A stretch of 64,000 nucleotides of DNA from Mucilaginibacter paludis DSM 18603 (GCF_000166195.2 NZ_CM001403.1:2808432-2872431); one strand, 5' to 3'. Shown: positions 26,648 to 36,810, numbered from the stretch's first letter. Made by a program: numbers and translations. Notes: generated by a model from the letters alone, not told the origin.

Positions 26648-27033
26648 ATGAATGATATTAATTTCAATAGTCACCATGAGATCACCGCCAGTTGCGGCGA
26701 TTGTAACGCAATAACAGTCCGGGACGCTTTAGATGTTTTAAGTGGAAAATGGAAACTTCAGATCATGTTGGCTCTTTCCAAAGGTGCCTCGAGATTTAAA
26801 CAGGTAGCTAAAGAAGTTCCTGGCATAACGACAAGATGTTGTCGGAAGAACTGAAAGATCTTGAATTAAACCAACTTGTCAAGCGTGAAGTTCATGCAAC
26901 CTTTCCACCTACAGTCGAATACACCCTAACAAACCATGGCAAGACTTTGGACAGGGTAATTGCAGAACTCTCTGTTTGGGGAATTGCCCATCGGAACCAA
27001 ATTTTCGGCAAACAATCAGGAAAACAAGAATAG
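26648..27033 (+). pseudogene. HxlR-type winged-helix regulator with a 1-nt frameshift
   Basis: The first frame (26648-26854) encodes VRDALDVLSGKWKLQIMLALSKGASRFKQVAKEVPGI, the HxlR helix-turn-helix start. The second frame (to 27033) supplies MLSEELKDLELNQLVKRE, FPPTVEYTLTNHGKTL and the C-terminal helix. A family member would read GITDKMLSEEL; the DNA ACGACAAGATGTTG lacks one base relative to ACGGACAAGATGTTG, placing the lesion near 26831. The whole protein would be about 128 residues, normal for HxlR, which senses redox or aldehyde/quinone stress. The cysteine-containing SCGDCN near the N-terminus is typical. Confidence 0.87.
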
Positions 27034-27405
27034 TTATAAGTTTGGGAGGCCAATTTGAACTAGTTCATGCTGTGTCATCGCCGTATATAGGCGGACATGA
27101 TTAATTGTCTGCCAGTGCCTAGGGCATGGTTCGAGAGTAATTAAAACCGAAATGTTTAAACATTCTATTAAAAGGCGATTAACTAAAAGCCACGTTCGTT
27201 TCACTGGAGGTCATTACTCACCTTATTCATTCGCTCAAAAATAATTTTGTATAGTGAGGCGATGAAGCTTCCACTTTGGCCCTTCATATAAAATACTTAA
27301 TTCCTGGAACCCACACTTAACGCGGGTTAGAAGCGAGCTCGGACCGATCTGATAAATTCAAAGAACGGGTTTATGACCGGGCTTTTAAGGGATGCGACCG
27401 TTAAT
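27034..27405. other. Gap without recognisable gene
   Basis: A short open stretch (about 27150-27243, plus strand, MFKHSIKRRLTKSHVRFTG and on) has protein-like composition but is only 30 codons, and I cannot assign it. No terminator hairpin was found after the GH2 gene, which ends at 27406 on the minus strand. Confidence 0.4.
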
Positions 27406-30141
27406 TTACTTAATAAAGATTTGCAAATCAGAACTGCTAAGACTTGAAATTGGTGCAAAATCCTTACCACCAGCATATCTCAGGAGACTATGCCTAAGTT
27501 GTCTTGCAACAGGGCGCTCAGTTAAATTATGATGTATATCCATAGAGCAAATAATAAGCTTACCAATGCCTACTTTAAATTCCAATATATCTGCCATATT
27601 CCTGTTCTTAAAAAAGTTATCTATTACTCGGACTATCGGGAGTGGCTGAACAGGAAGCATATCAGTAATCATCGTTTTTGAATTGGTTACCAAATCCCAC
27701 CATTGCCAGTCACTGTAATTAGCTGTAGGGAAATCAGCAAGGGCAGGATGGGCCGGGTTTACCAGCAGTCCCATACTTCCCGGCTGATCCGGAAAATGGA
27801 CAGGGCTCCAGAAAACAGGTGCAAACCGACCACTGACCCCTTTTATTGCCGCTGTATCAGGATTCAAGACAACATTTGCTCCTTTTTTCAACCAACTCAA
27901 TGCGCTATCTGCCGACGTTGTGAAAATTACATTTTTGGGCGCTTCTGCTATTGTTGACGGATATACCCAAATGCTCCAATGATTACTGATAGTACTAGAA
28001 TTAACAACCCTTAAGGTTACCTCCAACTGCATGGCCTTGGTAATTGATTCAAGATTGACACTGAATTTACCGATCTGTTGTCCGTTACCAACTGGAATGG
28101 CCTTTTTATCCAACTTTCCGCTAAACAGCACTTTTTTTTCTTTATCGTTTATAGACCAGATTAATTGATCCGTTATTGTTTTATCAGAAAAATTCGCCAT
28201 TTCTACCGAAGCCGAAAACACCTCGTTATTGGTATAGGTGGCCTTGCCGAATCTGAGCAAGGGCACTACAGGCCCGCAAAACCGGCGGAACTCTTCAGGT
28301 GTGATTATGCCTTTACTATCCCAGAAAGCATTTAGCAAACCTACAAGCGCAGTTCCTTGTCCGGGAAAATCATGAAGGTCGAGTAGTTGAAAACCACCCA
28401 CACCTGAGGTTTTGAGGGCGCGCTCAATTTCTTCTTTATAAAGGTTTGCTGCCAAGTTACCACTGGCTTTTAAATAGGGGCCGGCCAGATTAAGCATTCC
28501 TTTATTTCGAAGATCATTGCGGATGGCCTTAAAATTCATAGGCTCCAGAACTCCTTTATATTTAGAAATTTCACTCAAGTCGGGATAAACAGAATATTGA
28601 CCAACTTCGTGAATTACGAGCGGCACCGGGATATTTTTTATCGCATTGCTGTAGTCAGTTTTAAAGTCGGGAACGTTCGTATTGAAAATTCCCTGCCCCC
28701 GCACCCAGCCCTCATCCGTATATTGGGTAATAAAATAGTCGTCTGTCGGCTCGGGGTACTTACCGTGTCCCTTTTGAAAGCTAAAAGTAGTGGTAGTATA
28801 AAGCCGTCTGCTATCCTGCGCTTTCAATTGCCTTACCAAATCCTGAAGCCAGTTAAAATCGCCTTCAAGTTCATTACCCATACTCCAAAAACAAAATGAA
28901 GGGTGATTCCCGTAATTTTGTATGATCCGGACTGCCTCTTCCTTCAGGTATGATAACGTTCCGGGGTCTTTGCCTACCGTGAGGCTCCATAAAGGCAGTT
29001 CAACATGCAGGTAAAATCCAAGAGAATCGGCTACTTTAAAGGCTGCTTCGGGAGGGCACCAGGAGTGAAACCGAATATGGTTTAGTCCATATTGCTTCGC
29101 GGTGTTAAAAACCTTATACCATCCGGCTGCATTCATCGGCGGATGGCCTTCCAGCGGAAATATGTTGCATTCAAGCGTTCCCCGCAGAAACATCTGCCTC
29201 CCGTTGATGCGGAATTGGCCTTTCTCTGAAGACAGATCGCGGAAGCCAAATTGCTCTGTTCTGCTGTCGATCACCTCGCCTGACTTATTGGTTACATCGA
29301 TTTTAAGCTGATAAAGCCGGGGATTAAATTCATCCCATCCCCGGGCATCCTTTACCTTGATGATGAATTTCGTATGCCATAAACTATCGCCTGTAATCAC
29401 GATGTTCCTTGTATCTTCAACAACTTGTAGTCCTTTTAATATTCTTGCCCTGACATAGTACTTTTTGTCTGCCCGTCCGGGGACAAAATTGATATTTGCT
29501 TCTACCGAGCTGTTTTTTAAACTGGGAAATACCTGTACCTTCTCTATCGATAAAGGAAGCCGGTCGACAATCTCCATGTTTCCGATTACGCCATTCCAGA
29601 TAATTTGTGTGCCGTCTGTATAGGCATGGGCAAAATCATTTACGCTGATATCATGCTGCTTCCGGTTATCCACACGTAAGGTAATCTGGTGCACTCCTGC
29701 TTTCAGTGTTCCTAAATCGAAAAATTGCGGAGCAATCAGGCTTTCCTGTGTACCAACCGCGCGGCCGTCTATCCAGCAATCGGTATTCCAGATCACACGC
29801 TCAAGCATCATGCGGGCTGCCTGCATGTTATGCGGGATTGCAATGGTACGCTGGTACCACACCGCGCCGGTATATTCATGCTTCCTTGACAAATGCATCA
29901 TCACCTGCTTGTTAAGTTTCAGCGTATCTGTCTGAACCGGCTTCCCGATGCCCGCGTCATCAAGTGTTCCCGGTAAAGTGATTCTTCCCTGCAACTTCTG
30001 GCTGTACCATTTTTCAGGTATCCCTTTATCAAGAGGATCCAGTTTAAAAGCCCATGTTCCGGACACGGGTACCCGCGTGTGCTGTGCAAAAACTGCAATA
30101 CTCAAAAATAGCGTCACAAATAAAACTAATGATCTTCTCAT
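27406..30141 (-). CDS. Glycoside hydrolase family 2 enzyme (beta-galactosidase/glucuronidase-type)
   Basis: A 911-residue exported GH2 enzyme: signal peptide 1-19, sugar-binding jelly roll about 20-195 (VWYQRTIAIP, WIDGRAVGTQ), Ig-like domain about 196-305, and TIM barrel about 306-600. The putative acid/base is Glu424 in WSMGNELEGD and the nucleophile is probably Glu512 in PLVIHEVGQYS. A C-terminal beta-rich part follows (about 640-911). It removes terminal beta-linked sugars from oligosaccharides in the periplasm. It is the last gene of the SusC-SusD-GH30-GH2 operon, 20 bp after GH30. The exact sugar (galactose, glucuronic acid, mannose) cannot be told from motifs alone. Confidence 0.9.
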   Translation of the reverse strand: MRRSLVLFVTLFLSIAVFAQHTRVPVSGTWAFKLDPLDKGIPEKWYSQKLQGRITLPGTLDDAGIGKPVQTDTLKLNKQVMMHLSRKHEYTGAVWYQRTIAIPHNMQAARMMLERVIWNTDCWIDGRAVGTQESLIAPQFFDLGTLKAGVHQITLRVDNRKQHDISVNDFAHAYTDGTQIIWNGVIGNMEIVDRLPLSIEKVQVFPSLKNSSVEANINFVPGRADKKYYVRARILKGLQVVEDTRNIVITGDSLWHTKFIIKVKDARGWDEFNPRLYQLKIDVTNKSGEVIDSRTEQFGFRDLSSEKGQFRINGRQMFLRGTLECNIFPLEGHPPMNAAGWYKVFNTAKQYGLNHIRFHSWCPPEAAFKVADSLGFYLHVELPLWSLTVGKDPGTLSYLKEEAVRIIQNYGNHPSFCFWSMGNELEGDFNWLQDLVRQLKAQDSRRLYTTTTFSFQKGHGKYPEPTDDYFITQYTDEGWVRGQGIFNTNVPDFKTDYSNAIKNIPVPLVIHEVGQYSVYPDLSEISKYKGVLEPMNFKAIRNDLRNKGMLNLAGPYLKASGNLAANLYKEEIERALKTSGVGGFQLLDLHDFPGQGTALVGLLNAFWDSKGIITPEEFRRFCGPVVPLLRFGKATYTNNEVFSASVEMANFSDKTITDQLIWSINDKEKKVLFSGKLDKKAIPVGNGQQIGKFSVNLESITKAMQLEVTLRVVNSSTISNHWSIWVYPSTIAEAPKNVIFTTSADSALSWLKKGANVVLNPDTAAIKGVSGRFAPVFWSPVHFPDQPGSMGLLVNPAHPALADFPTANYSDWQWWDLVTNSKTMITDMLPVQPLPIVRVIDNFFKNRNMADILEFKVGIGKLIICSMDIHHNLTERPVARQLRHSLLRYAGGKDFAPISSLSSSDLQIFIK

Positions 30142-30161
30142 AGAAAATTGATCCCGGGTTA

Positions 30162-31808
30162 TTATTGATAAGTTCCTGTTAAAGTAGTCACCGAACGCCC
30201 CTCTAAAGTAAGCTTATTTGTAGTGACAGTTGATTTTTGCAAGTTCCTGGAAGCACTTGTGGTAAAAACATCAATGTTTGCATTGGCAAGTTTGATTGCG
30301 TTTGTATCCAGCGTGTATTTTTTTTCGTTGCCACTGGTGTTGATGATCACAATAACAAACTGCTTGGTCGCCGGATTTTTGTAGGCTGAAACCATTTGAG
30401 AACCGGCTGCAACAACAGCGTCCGTGATATCACTGATAGCTGCACCTACCCTGATCATTCCCGGCCTGATGAACCGTGAGTAATTACCCAGGCACCAAAG
30501 CTGCTTGGAATCGCTTACAATGCCGTCACTTTTCATAGCGTTCAGGTCATAACCGCCTGCTGGATCAGTAATATAAACCAGTCCGTCACTATAATTGTAA
30601 GTATCAACTGCCAGCCACCACTGCCAGGAACTGACGTTAGCGACCGTAAGGTCATTGTGGACAACTTTAGCAACATACAGCCCGTAGTCGATACTCAGAT
30701 TCCGAGGATAGCCGTTTGCCTGACCGCAAATATCACCGAGAATTCCAAATTCCGACTGCCATAACTGAAGCGATGGCGCAATACTATTACGCTTGTTTGC
30801 AACATTCTGACGGTAATTTACCAGGTCACTGCCTGGGCAGGTAGTAAAATAACTATGGGCAGAAAGCAAATGTTCTAAAGCCGAAACGTTACCGATATAA
30901 TTAGATGAAGCAGGGTTGAAGAACTGATTGATCTGGTCCCCGCGATTATCGCTATTATTTGCATCCAGTGAATTCCATTGATTGGCTTCGCCAAGAGCGA
31001 TCTTAGCAGATACCCCGGCAGACTGTATTTTAGGCCCTAAAATTCTTACAAACTGCGCTATATCGTTATTGGTAGCGCCGGTACCTTCCTGGCTCGGGTT
31101 TTCACCCCAGTTCCATTGCGGCTCGTTAAAAGGGCTGATAAAATTAAAAGGCGTACCGGTACTTTGAAAGTGCTTTGCAACAGCGACAAGAAAATCTGCA
31201 AATGCTCCCTGCTTATCTGATTTCAAATTGAGCTGGCTGTTCGCCAATCCAAAGGCTTTGTTATTTACCGTGTACTGGACGGGTGGTGAAACGGAAAATC
31301 CCAGAAAATTTTGAACTCCCCTGGATTTGGCTGCTGCTAAAAACCATTGCTGCCCTGCCTGCTTTGTCCAATCGTAGGTGCCATCCGCATTTAAAAAACA
31401 CTCTTCACGCCGGTATTCATCTGGAATGCCGCTGGCTGTGCCCTGTTCAAAGCTTCCTGCTCCGATGTTAAAACGCCAGAGCGATAATCCGATACCTTTA
31501 GGATTACCATTGGCATCATTGTCCATGCTGAAAAGATAATCGGCGATCAGGTTCTTTTTAGTGGAATTAGCCCATTTACCAACAAATTTTGTTGTCCAGC
31601 AATCAGAAGCTCCAAAACTACTGACGGTTTGTTTTTCGTCCCCCAGGTTAATGACAATTTTTACTTCTGCCTTATTACAGGTATCTACACCATTTACATA
31701 GCAATGATTGTCGGTTTCCGGCATTACTGTTTTTTTACTGCACCCGGATGCAGTAGTGAATAGTAGCAGGCAAAGTGAAATAAAACTAAAATGTATCTGT
31801 TTCTTCAT
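30162..31808 (-). CDS. GH30-family endo-glycanase lipoprotein
   Basis: A 548-residue lipoprotein: the signal peptide ends in a TTASGCSKK lipobox with Cys23. The GH30 TIM barrel shows FGASDCWTTKF near 65, the acid/base Glu229 in ISPFNEPQWNWGE and the nucleophile Glu353 in LWQSEFGILGD. A C-terminal beta-sandwich (about 455-548, KKYTLDTNAIKLA, EGRSVTTLTGTYQ) is standard for the family. The sequence style resembles endo-beta-1,6-galactanase-type GH30 rather than glucosylceramidases, which would suit arabinogalactan or beta-1,6-glucan; this is an inference. It is in the SusCD operon and likely displayed on the cell surface. Confidence 0.88.
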   Translation of the reverse strand: MKKQIHFSFISLCLLLFTTASGCSKKTVMPETDNHCYVNGVDTCNKAEVKIVINLGDEKQTVSSFGASDCWTTKFVGKWANSTKKNLIADYLFSMDNDANGNPKGIGLSLWRFNIGAGSFEQGTASGIPDEYRREECFLNADGTYDWTKQAGQQWFLAAAKSRGVQNFLGFSVSPPVQYTVNNKAFGLANSQLNLKSDKQGAFADFLVAVAKHFQSTGTPFNFISPFNEPQWNWGENPSQEGTGATNNDIAQFVRILGPKIQSAGVSAKIALGEANQWNSLDANNSDNRGDQINQFFNPASSNYIGNVSALEHLLSAHSYFTTCPGSDLVNYRQNVANKRNSIAPSLQLWQSEFGILGDICGQANGYPRNLSIDYGLYVAKVVHNDLTVANVSSWQWWLAVDTYNYSDGLVYITDPAGGYDLNAMKSDGIVSDSKQLWCLGNYSRFIRPGMIRVGAAISDITDAVVAAGSQMVSAYKNPATKQFVIVIINTSGNEKKYTLDTNAIKLANANIDVFTTSASRNLQKSTVTTNKLTLEGRSVTTLTGTYQ

Positions 31809-31853
31809 TTTGTATCAATAAGCCGCTTGCTTGCGCAGGCGGCATTTAGTAAA

Positions 31854-33419
31854 TTAGTAACCGGGGTTTTGTGTAATTCTTCCCTGTGAGGCAATAATTT
31901 CTTTGGATGGTATCGGCCAAAGATTGTGTTTTCCGGCAACAAAACTGGTACCTTTATTCTGAGGTTCGTTTAGATTGGTCGTTTCATAAGGGTCTTTGCT
32001 TTGTTGCGTATTGTACTTAACAAAACTCCCGTTCGGCCCCATGATACTATTGATCACCGGCTGACCACTTTGATCTTTCCATCTCCTGATATCATATAAC
32101 CTATCTCCTTCAAGCGCGAGCTCAAGCCTGCGTTCCGTACGAACAGCATTGATAAGGTCCCAGCCGCTGAGGTTCATGTTGGTAGTAAGCCCGACCCTGT
32201 CTCTGACTGCTTTTAAAGATTGCAAGGCCTGCTGGCTTTGTTGTTGCATAGCTGCTGCTTCGGCGTTCATCAGGTAAACGTCGGCGAGCCTCAGGTAAAT
32301 ATGATCTTTTGAAAACCTGCCATTCGGCGTACGTTCTGATCTCGGTATATAAACTTTGCGGTTGTAACGGGCCGATTTGCATTGTGACGGATTGGCATCA
32401 AATGAAGTGTTTGCGGGATCGCCGATCACGGGGAAATGATGACGAATGATCGTCCAGTTCAGCCTAACGCTATCACCCTGAGCCTTAAATGCATTTTCCA
32501 GGTCGCTTGTAGGCGTAAAATAGCCCCAGCCTCCTTCTGTTCCGGGCATTGATGTGGTCGGGAAAACATTACCTAAATTGGGATACTGGGTTGAGTACTG
32601 GAATTGAATTTCAAATATGGATTCTTTACCGTTATAATTTGTGGTTTGCCAAATGTTACCATAAGAGTTCTCCAGCGTATAGTCGCCCGATGCGATAATT
32701 TGCGCGCTCACGCTTTGTGCCTCAGCCCAATTTTCGGTATATAAATCAATTTTGGCGAGTAAGGCCTGTGCCGCGCCTTTTGATACCCGGAATTTATCCG
32801 TGGTACTGTATTGAGACTTTGAAGGAAGTATTGCAATGGCACTATTCAGATCCTGTTTAAGAAAACTATAAACATCTGCCGCACTTGTGCGGGTGTAATC
32901 GTTTTGCTGGGGCGAAAGCGTTTTAGTGATCAAAGGCACCGCTCCCCAGTTTCGGACAAGCTCGAAATATTGAAAGGCCCGAAGAAATTTGAGTTCAGCG
33001 ATCAGTTTTTGTTTTGCGCCATCATCAATTTTTGCATTCTGCAGGCCTTCCATGGTCGCGTTGAAAAGGTATATACTTTTGTAAATCTCTATCCAATGCG
33101 CCTCTATCCGGTCATTTTCCGGGTTAAGCGTATAATGAGCAGCCTGAACAGCTGTGCCCTGACCGCCATTAACACCGATCCATTCGTTATCGGAAGCGGC
33201 TTCGCCGCCAACCTGCTTCCACCATTGTGTTTGCCACCAGTCATCAAAATCAATGTATTTGTAACTGGCCAGTGTTGCCCCGGTGGCTTCGTCAACAGTG
33301 TTGTAAAAAGTACCTGATTGAATAGAGTTTCCGTAAGGTTCCTGTTCGAGGAAACTTTTTTTGCAGCTGGTGATAGCGGCCGCAGCCAGTATCAGTATCG
33401 TATATTTTAAACGTTTCAT
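31854..33419 (-). CDS. SusD/RagB family glycan-binding lipoprotein
   Basis: A 521-residue SusD-like protein: lipobox AAAITSCKKSFLEQEP with Cys19, TPR-like helical repeats, and the C-terminal SusD signature RLADVYLMNAEAAAM, then RRLELALEGDRLYDIRRW and NLWPIPSKEIIASQGRITQNPGY. SusD proteins sit as lids on the SusC channel at the cell surface and capture the glycan. It is 18 bp downstream of susC and 45 bp upstream of the GH30 gene on the minus strand, one operon. Confidence 0.95.
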   Translation of the reverse strand: MKRLKYTILILAAAAITSCKKSFLEQEPYGNSIQSGTFYNTVDEATGATLASYKYIDFDDWWQTQWWKQVGGEAASDNEWIGVNGGQGTAVQAAHYTLNPENDRIEAHWIEIYKSIYLFNATMEGLQNAKIDDGAKQKLIAELKFLRAFQYFELVRNWGAVPLITKTLSPQQNDYTRTSAADVYSFLKQDLNSAIAILPSKSQYSTTDKFRVSKGAAQALLAKIDLYTENWAEAQSVSAQIIASGDYTLENSYGNIWQTTNYNGKESIFEIQFQYSTQYPNLGNVFPTTSMPGTEGGWGYFTPTSDLENAFKAQGDSVRLNWTIIRHHFPVIGDPANTSFDANPSQCKSARYNRKVYIPRSERTPNGRFSKDHIYLRLADVYLMNAEAAAMQQQSQQALQSLKAVRDRVGLTTNMNLSGWDLINAVRTERRLELALEGDRLYDIRRWKDQSGQPVINSIMGPNGSFVKYNTQQSKDPYETTNLNEPQNKGTSFVAGKHNLWPIPSKEIIASQGRITQNPGY

Positions 33420-33437
33420 TGTGTTTTTTGCTGAATG

Positions 33438-36400
33438 TTAAAAGTTTGCGTTAAATCCAATATTGAAAAATTTAGGAATAGGATTCTGCCCGTTATCAAT
33501 TCCGTAACGCAGTACCCCACCGAAAGGAACTTCCGGATTCAAGCCATCATATTTCGTAATGGTGAAAAGGTTCTGTGCGGATATATAAACCCGGACTTTC
33601 GCAACACCCCTAAGTGCTTTGGTTGGTACGGTATAGCCCAATTGCAGCAGTTTGTTCCGCACATAGCTTCCATCTTTTATAAAGAAGCTGGAGTTATTTG
33701 AAAAATTACCGTTTGGATCTGAAAGACTTAAGATCGGATAGCTGTTGGTGCTTCCCGGTCCGTTCCAAAACTTTTTCTCGTTGCCGCTGATAAAATTGTA
33801 ATTATAAATAGGGTTCATCCGTACCAGGTAATCATCAGCTATCTTATTGCCGAAGGACCCATAAAACTCGGCGCGGATATCGAAACCCTGGTAGGCAGCC
33901 TGGAGCGTTAAGCCCGTAGATATTTTAGGATAAGGGTTCCCGATTGATGTCCGGTCGTTCAAGTCGATTTTATTATCGCCATTAACATTTTTGTACATGA
34001 AATCGCCCGGCCTTGCATTTGGCTGCAACACGGAACCATCAGGGCCTTTATAATTCTGAACATCCTGCGCGGTTTGAAAAACGCCGAGTACCTGGTATCC
34101 ATAATAGCCACCAAGAATATCACCGGCCGCGGTTTTTGTTCTTCTCGTTGACTGGAACACATCATTAGATATCTCATCGTAAAGGATCTGTCCTTTCAAG
34201 TCAACGGCCCTGGAGATAAAGTGCTGCAGTGTCAATCCGATACCGTAGGATAATTTGCCGATATTGTCTTTATAGTTGATGGCAAGCTCATAACCGCTTG
34301 TACGAATACTACCCACGTTGGTATAAATGGTCGGAATATATCCCTGAGGATAGCCCAATGAAGGCTGCACAGGGAGGTATAACAGCATGTCTTTGGGTGT
34401 CCGCCAGTATTTATCCGCAGATACCGACAACTTACTATTGAAGAAATCTGCATCTAAACCAATAGTAACGTCCTGGGTTGTTTCCCATTTGATATCAGGG
34501 TCTGGCACATTAGCCGGTACATAACCGTAAATCCTGCTCCTGTCTCCATTGATATAATCAGAAAGCCCCAATGTACTTTCATAAGCTCCCGGTGCGCCAG
34601 GCAGATTACCACCTACACGGCCGTAAGAGGCTCTCAGCTTTAAATAATTGAGCCACTTTAAATCTTTCATAAATGACTCATTCGAGATCACGTAAGCACC
34701 CGAAACGGTAGGGAAATAACCCCAGCGGTTTTTGGGGGACAACAGCGAAGATCCGTCTGCCCGGAATGAACCTGTCAGGTAGTAAGTTTCATTGAAATCA
34801 TAAGAAACTCTTGAAAAATAGGAGTTCATCTTACCGAAAGGGCCCGCCCCCGGCTGGTGTGTACCGCTACCGTCTGCAAGCGTGGCTCCCGCAGAAATAT
34901 ACCTGTAAGGTTCAGCATCATAAGGAATGTCCTGGCGGAAGACATAAGTATTATTATAAGTATAGTTATCAGCCGACTGGCCTACGAGGATATTGTAATG
35001 GTGCTTACCTATCGCCCCGATGTAATTGAGGGTATTATCAATTTGCCAGCGATAATTAACTATCGTATTTTGAGAAACGCCCGATTTGTCGTTCCTGTCC
35101 TGCGGATCAATAAAATACTTCGGATTATAGTTCGTCTGATTTAGCGAATTATAAAATCCTGAAAGACTGGTTTTAAAAGTCAGCCCTTTTATTGGGTTGA
35201 TCTCCAGGTAAGCTGACCCTTGCGTACCGAATTGTTTGGAGTTATTGAAATCACGGGCCATTGCGGCCACAGGATTGTTGATGTTGTTGAAATTTGACCG
35301 GGTGAACTGGCTGTACTGCGGATTGTAAGCGGTAAAGCTCCAGCTCGGATTAGACGATGCATAAGCATCAACGTCAGACTGCGTTTGAGCTACAGACTTG
35401 GTGACCGCCACGTTTGGCGCGATTGACATCACATTAAACAGGCCGGTTCCGCCGCCATCACCGTAAGTCTCAAAACGCGGTGCCAGATTTACCCCGATTT
35501 TAAATGCTTTGGATATTTGATAATCAATATTGAACCTCGTTGTAATTTTTCGGTAATCGCCAGTACTGCGCTGCGCATTAAAATTCGTCGTCTGGTCAAA
35601 ATAGCCTGCGCCGCCATAAAATGAAAGCCCGTTCTTAGCCCCAGAGGCACTAACATTGTAATTATGCGTATACGCATTTTTTACAGATGCTTTCCACCAG
35701 TCCGTATTAATGTTGGTCACTGCTCCGGCTGGAGGTAATGTTTGGTTATTATTAGCATAAATCTGCTTATAAAAGCTAACATATTCATCGGTTTGGGCCA
35801 GGTTTGGATTTACCCAGTGGCTCATCCCGGAAGTCCCGTTAAAATTGATCTGAACTTTGTCTTTCCCCCGTTTGGTGGTAATCAATAAAACGCCTTCGCC
35901 TCCCCTGGAGCCATAAATGGCTGTTGCCGCAGCATCTTTCAAAACATCTACCTTATCAATATCAGAAGGGTTGATATCGTTTAGGCTGCCGAAGGACGTT
36001 ATAACACCATCCACGACGATCAAGGGGTCGCTGGAACCGGTGATGGTTGCAAAGCCCCTGATCAGTAGCTTGGGCTGCGCGCCGGGAACTCCTCCTCCCT
36101 GGAACACCTGGAGTCCGGGCACCTTGCCCTGTAACGCATCTGCAACGTTACTCGTCGTGGTGGGCGCAATATCTTTGGTGCTCACCGACGAAACCGCTGT
36201 GGTTACGCTCTTGCGGGTAATAGTTTGGTAGCCAATAACTACCGCTTCATTGAGCATGTTATCGGATGGGCTGAGCTTTACTTCGTATTGCTGCGAATCG
36301 CTTACCGGCACCTCTTTTCGGGCAAAACCGATATAAGTGAATACCAGGATGTCTCCGGCCTTTGCATTTAACTGAAAATTGCCCGAGGCATCGGATACCG

Positions 36401-36554
36401 TTCCGCCTTTTGAGCCTTTCAGCGTAATACTTACCCCGATAAGGGTCTGATCGGCGTTATCTGTTACCCGCCCTTTGATTAACCTGGTTTGGGAGAAAGC
36501 CAGGTTACACAAGAACAGGAACAACACCATAATTAGTGTAGATCTTCTTTTCAT
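33438..36554 (-). CDS. SusC/RagA TonB-linked outer-membrane importer
   Basis: A 1038-residue SusC protein: signal peptide 1-21 (ending NLAFSQ), carboxypeptidase D-like regulatory domain about 22-105 (LIKGRVTDNADQTLIGVS, DASGNFQLNA), plug domain with NPSDIDKVDVLKDAAATAIYGSRGGEGVLLITTK, and a long beta-barrel ending in FNIGFNANF with a terminal Phe. It pairs with the SusD protein just downstream for TonB-dependent import of oligosaccharides. It is the first gene of its operon, with a 291-bp upstream gap that holds a terminator for the preceding operon and an AraC-type operator. Confidence 0.95.
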   Translation of the reverse strand: MKRRSTLIMVLFLFLCNLAFSQTRLIKGRVTDNADQTLIGVSITLKGSKGGTVSDASGNFQLNAKAGDILVFTYIGFARKEVPVSDSQQYEVKLSPSDNMLNEAVVIGYQTITRKSVTTAVSSVSTKDIAPTTTSNVADALQGKVPGLQVFQGGGVPGAQPKLLIRGFATITGSSDPLIVVDGVITSFGSLNDINPSDIDKVDVLKDAAATAIYGSRGGEGVLLITTKRGKDKVQINFNGTSGMSHWVNPNLAQTDEYVSFYKQIYANNNQTLPPAGAVTNINTDWWKASVKNAYTHNYNVSASGAKNGLSFYGGAGYFDQTTNFNAQRSTGDYRKITTRFNIDYQISKAFKIGVNLAPRFETYGDGGGTGLFNVMSIAPNVAVTKSVAQTQSDVDAYASSNPSWSFTAYNPQYSQFTRSNFNNINNPVAAMARDFNNSKQFGTQGSAYLEINPIKGLTFKTSLSGFYNSLNQTNYNPKYFIDPQDRNDKSGVSQNTIVNYRWQIDNTLNYIGAIGKHHYNILVGQSADNYTYNNTYVFRQDIPYDAEPYRYISAGATLADGSGTHQPGAGPFGKMNSYFSRVSYDFNETYYLTGSFRADGSSLLSPKNRWGYFPTVSGAYVISNESFMKDLKWLNYLKLRASYGRVGGNLPGAPGAYESTLGLSDYINGDRSRIYGYVPANVPDPDIKWETTQDVTIGLDADFFNSKLSVSADKYWRTPKDMLLYLPVQPSLGYPQGYIPTIYTNVGSIRTSGYELAINYKDNIGKLSYGIGLTLQHFISRAVDLKGQILYDEISNDVFQSTRRTKTAAGDILGGYYGYQVLGVFQTAQDVQNYKGPDGSVLQPNARPGDFMYKNVNGDNKIDLNDRTSIGNPYPKISTGLTLQAAYQGFDIRAEFYGSFGNKIADDYLVRMNPIYNYNFISGNEKKFWNGPGSTNSYPILSLSDPNGNFSNNSSFFIKDGSYVRNKLLQLGYTVPTKALRGVAKVRVYISAQNLFTITKYDGLNPEVPFGGVLRYGIDNGQNPIPKFFNIGFNANF

Positions 36555-36611
36555 AATTTAATATTTAGGATTGAATTGGTTGAACAAAACTAACGGGAAT
36601 CAACCTGCGTA

Positions 36612-36648
36612 ACATAGACTATCTTTTGTAAAAACTGGACTATATTAT
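36612..36648 (-). promoter_or_regulatory. AraC-type operator of susC operon (21-bp spaced direct repeat)
   Basis: Read on the minus strand, the half-sites GTCCAGTT and GTCTATGT start exactly 21 bp apart (plus-strand 36633-36640 and 36612-36619), the nearer one 57 bp upstream of the susC ATG. The upstream half lies in TGGACTATATTAT (36636-36648), a 13-bp string repeated identically before the GH30-like operon at 43238-43250. A Bacteroidota -7-like TAGTTTTG (TAnnTTTG) is at 36592-36585 on the minus strand, but without a well-spaced -33 TTG, as in activator-dependent promoters. Confidence 0.7.
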
Positions 36649-36792
36649 GATTAAGAAAAATACTTTAGAGGCTATTCCCGGTCAGCCATATTCCAGCTAA
36701 ATCTTGTCAGAGAAATCACCTGTTTTATCCTCCCGTCAGGAACACCCGTAAGCCTGCGCCAGGCTTGTTCCAATAAATCCTAAAACGAAAAA

Positions 36793-36810
36793 AACGGGAT
36801 CACTCCCGTT
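36793..36810 (-). terminator. Intrinsic terminator after the DUF5107/TPR gene
   Basis: AACGGGA TCAC TCCCGTT forms a perfect 7-bp stem that is followed by a T-run on the minus strand. It lies 36 bp past the end of the DUF5107/TPR gene and separates the upstream PUL operon from susC, which therefore needs its own promoter. Confidence 0.8.

Noticed and set aside
36585..36592. TAGTTTTG as a firm sigma factor -7 element for susC.
   Set aside because: It fits TAnnTTTG but no TTG lies at the right distance upstream, so it is mentioned only as a candidate.
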